Source: Yoonia maricola (GTDB lineage: Bacteria; Pseudomonadota; Alphaproteobacteria; Rhodobacterales; Rhodobacteraceae). From it: a DNA stretch of 64,000 bases. Below the pieces are notes generated by a model that saw only the letters and a program-made list of their open reading frames with translations, had not been told where the DNA came from and ran no database searches. The translations under genes were made by a program, and so were the position numbers. The stretch covers positions 1 to 64,000 of the forward strand of contig NZ_PGTY01000001.1 of the NCBI RefSeq assembly GCF_002797915.1, read 5' to 3'. Shown here one piece after another: positions 63,935 to 64,000 of the stretch; position 1 is the stretch's first letter; every line of letters begins with the position of its first letter.

Positions 63935-64000
63935 ATGCAAGCGCCATTTACCAGCCTGTCCACCTTCCGCGATGCCTTGGCAGCCGCCCCCGGACCAGAT
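63935..64000 (+). CDS. cobT: start of nicotinate-nucleotide--dimethylbenzimidazole phosphoribosyltransferase (partial)
   Basis: The first 22 codons run to the window edge: MQAPFTSLSTFRDALAAAPG followed by PD. This N-terminus is typical of CobT, which makes alpha-ribazole-phosphate, the substrate chain that CobS uses. GAGAGGACGC precedes the ATG. It is divergent from cobS, the standard head-to-head arrangement in Rhodobacteraceae. Confidence 0.75.
   Translation, partial: MQAPFTSLSTFRDALAAAPGPD

Overview
The window looks like a chromosomal segment of a marine alphaproteobacterium of the roseobacter group (Rhodobacteraceae/Roseobacteraceae). The evidence is the gene content and order: infA-maf-RNase G-yacG next to hisD and murA, secG-pyrG, rpiA-hypothetical-gor-hflK-hflC-degP, the PHA cluster phaZ/phaC-phaP-phaR, a fused TAXI-type TRAP permease, and flavin-dependent thyX. 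Base composition is moderately GC-rich and coding density is high, with many 1-4 bp ATGA/TAATG overlaps. The genus cannot be fixed from the sequence alone; a Loktanella/Yoonia/Sulfitobacter-like organism is only a guess. No prophage, integrase, rRNA or CRISPR array was seen.

Layout. 1-1000: end of a type VI secretion-like accessory locus (partial gene, disrupted secreted-protein gene, PAAR tip protein). 1.3-8.9 kb: conserved housekeeping block on the minus strand (murA, DUF2948, VOC, hisD, UPF0262, phosphatase, infA, maf, RNase G, yacG, tRNA-Phe), with tRNA-Thr facing the other way. 9-15.7 kb: a Slam-like outer-membrane barrel, thyX, an AT-richer HicAB toxin-antitoxin island with a third gene, a REP-associated transposase (RAYT) carrying an internal palindrome pair, a membrane protein, a cold-shock protein and a Spx/ArsC-like protein. 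16-18.6 kb: a complete four-gene bufferin-type RiPP operon (DUF2282 precursor, DUF692 MNIO enzyme, DUF2063 partner, DoxX membrane protein). 18.8-26.4 kb: thrS, MAPEG, ArsR-SRPBCC regulator, MFS transporter and three alpha/beta-hydrolases, one of them lacking its catalytic residues. 26.4-31.6 kb: PHA storage module with recognisable PhaR-type operators. 31.6-38.1 kb: amine/amino-acid uptake and gamma-glutamylation cluster (ABC transporter, glutamine-synthetase-like ligase, amidotransferase, FAD oxidoreductase). 38-46 kb: PhnD-like protein, TerB, RlmJ, an outer-membrane protein, pyrG, secG, purA. 46-51 kb: a very acidic 662-residue protein, thiamine pyrophosphokinase, DMT exporter, L-serine dehydratase. 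51-58 kb: rpiA, gor, hflKC and a Do-like protease. 58-64 kb: GFA protein, TAXI-TRAP transporter, 2Fe-2S ferredoxin with an FG-GAP protein, cobS and the first codons of cobT.

How parts work together. PhaR-type operators sit in the phaZ/phaC divergent region and exactly between the -35 and -10 of a phaP promoter, giving the usual autoregulated granule circuit. The bufferin operon should make a periplasmic, cysteine-modified metal-binding peptide. rpiA-gor-hflKC-degP form a redox and envelope-quality block. The transporters (amine ABC, TAXI-TRAP, MFS) fit an opportunistic heterotroph.

Most interesting: the bufferin operon with a perfect 26-bp palindrome between precursor and enzyme; the RAYT gene that tolerates an exactly 90-bp palindrome-bounded segment in frame; an alpha/beta-hydrolase pseudoenzyme beside the PHA genes; the HicAB plus DUF6941-like three-gene unit; and a Slam-like secretion barrel without an obvious lipoprotein partner.
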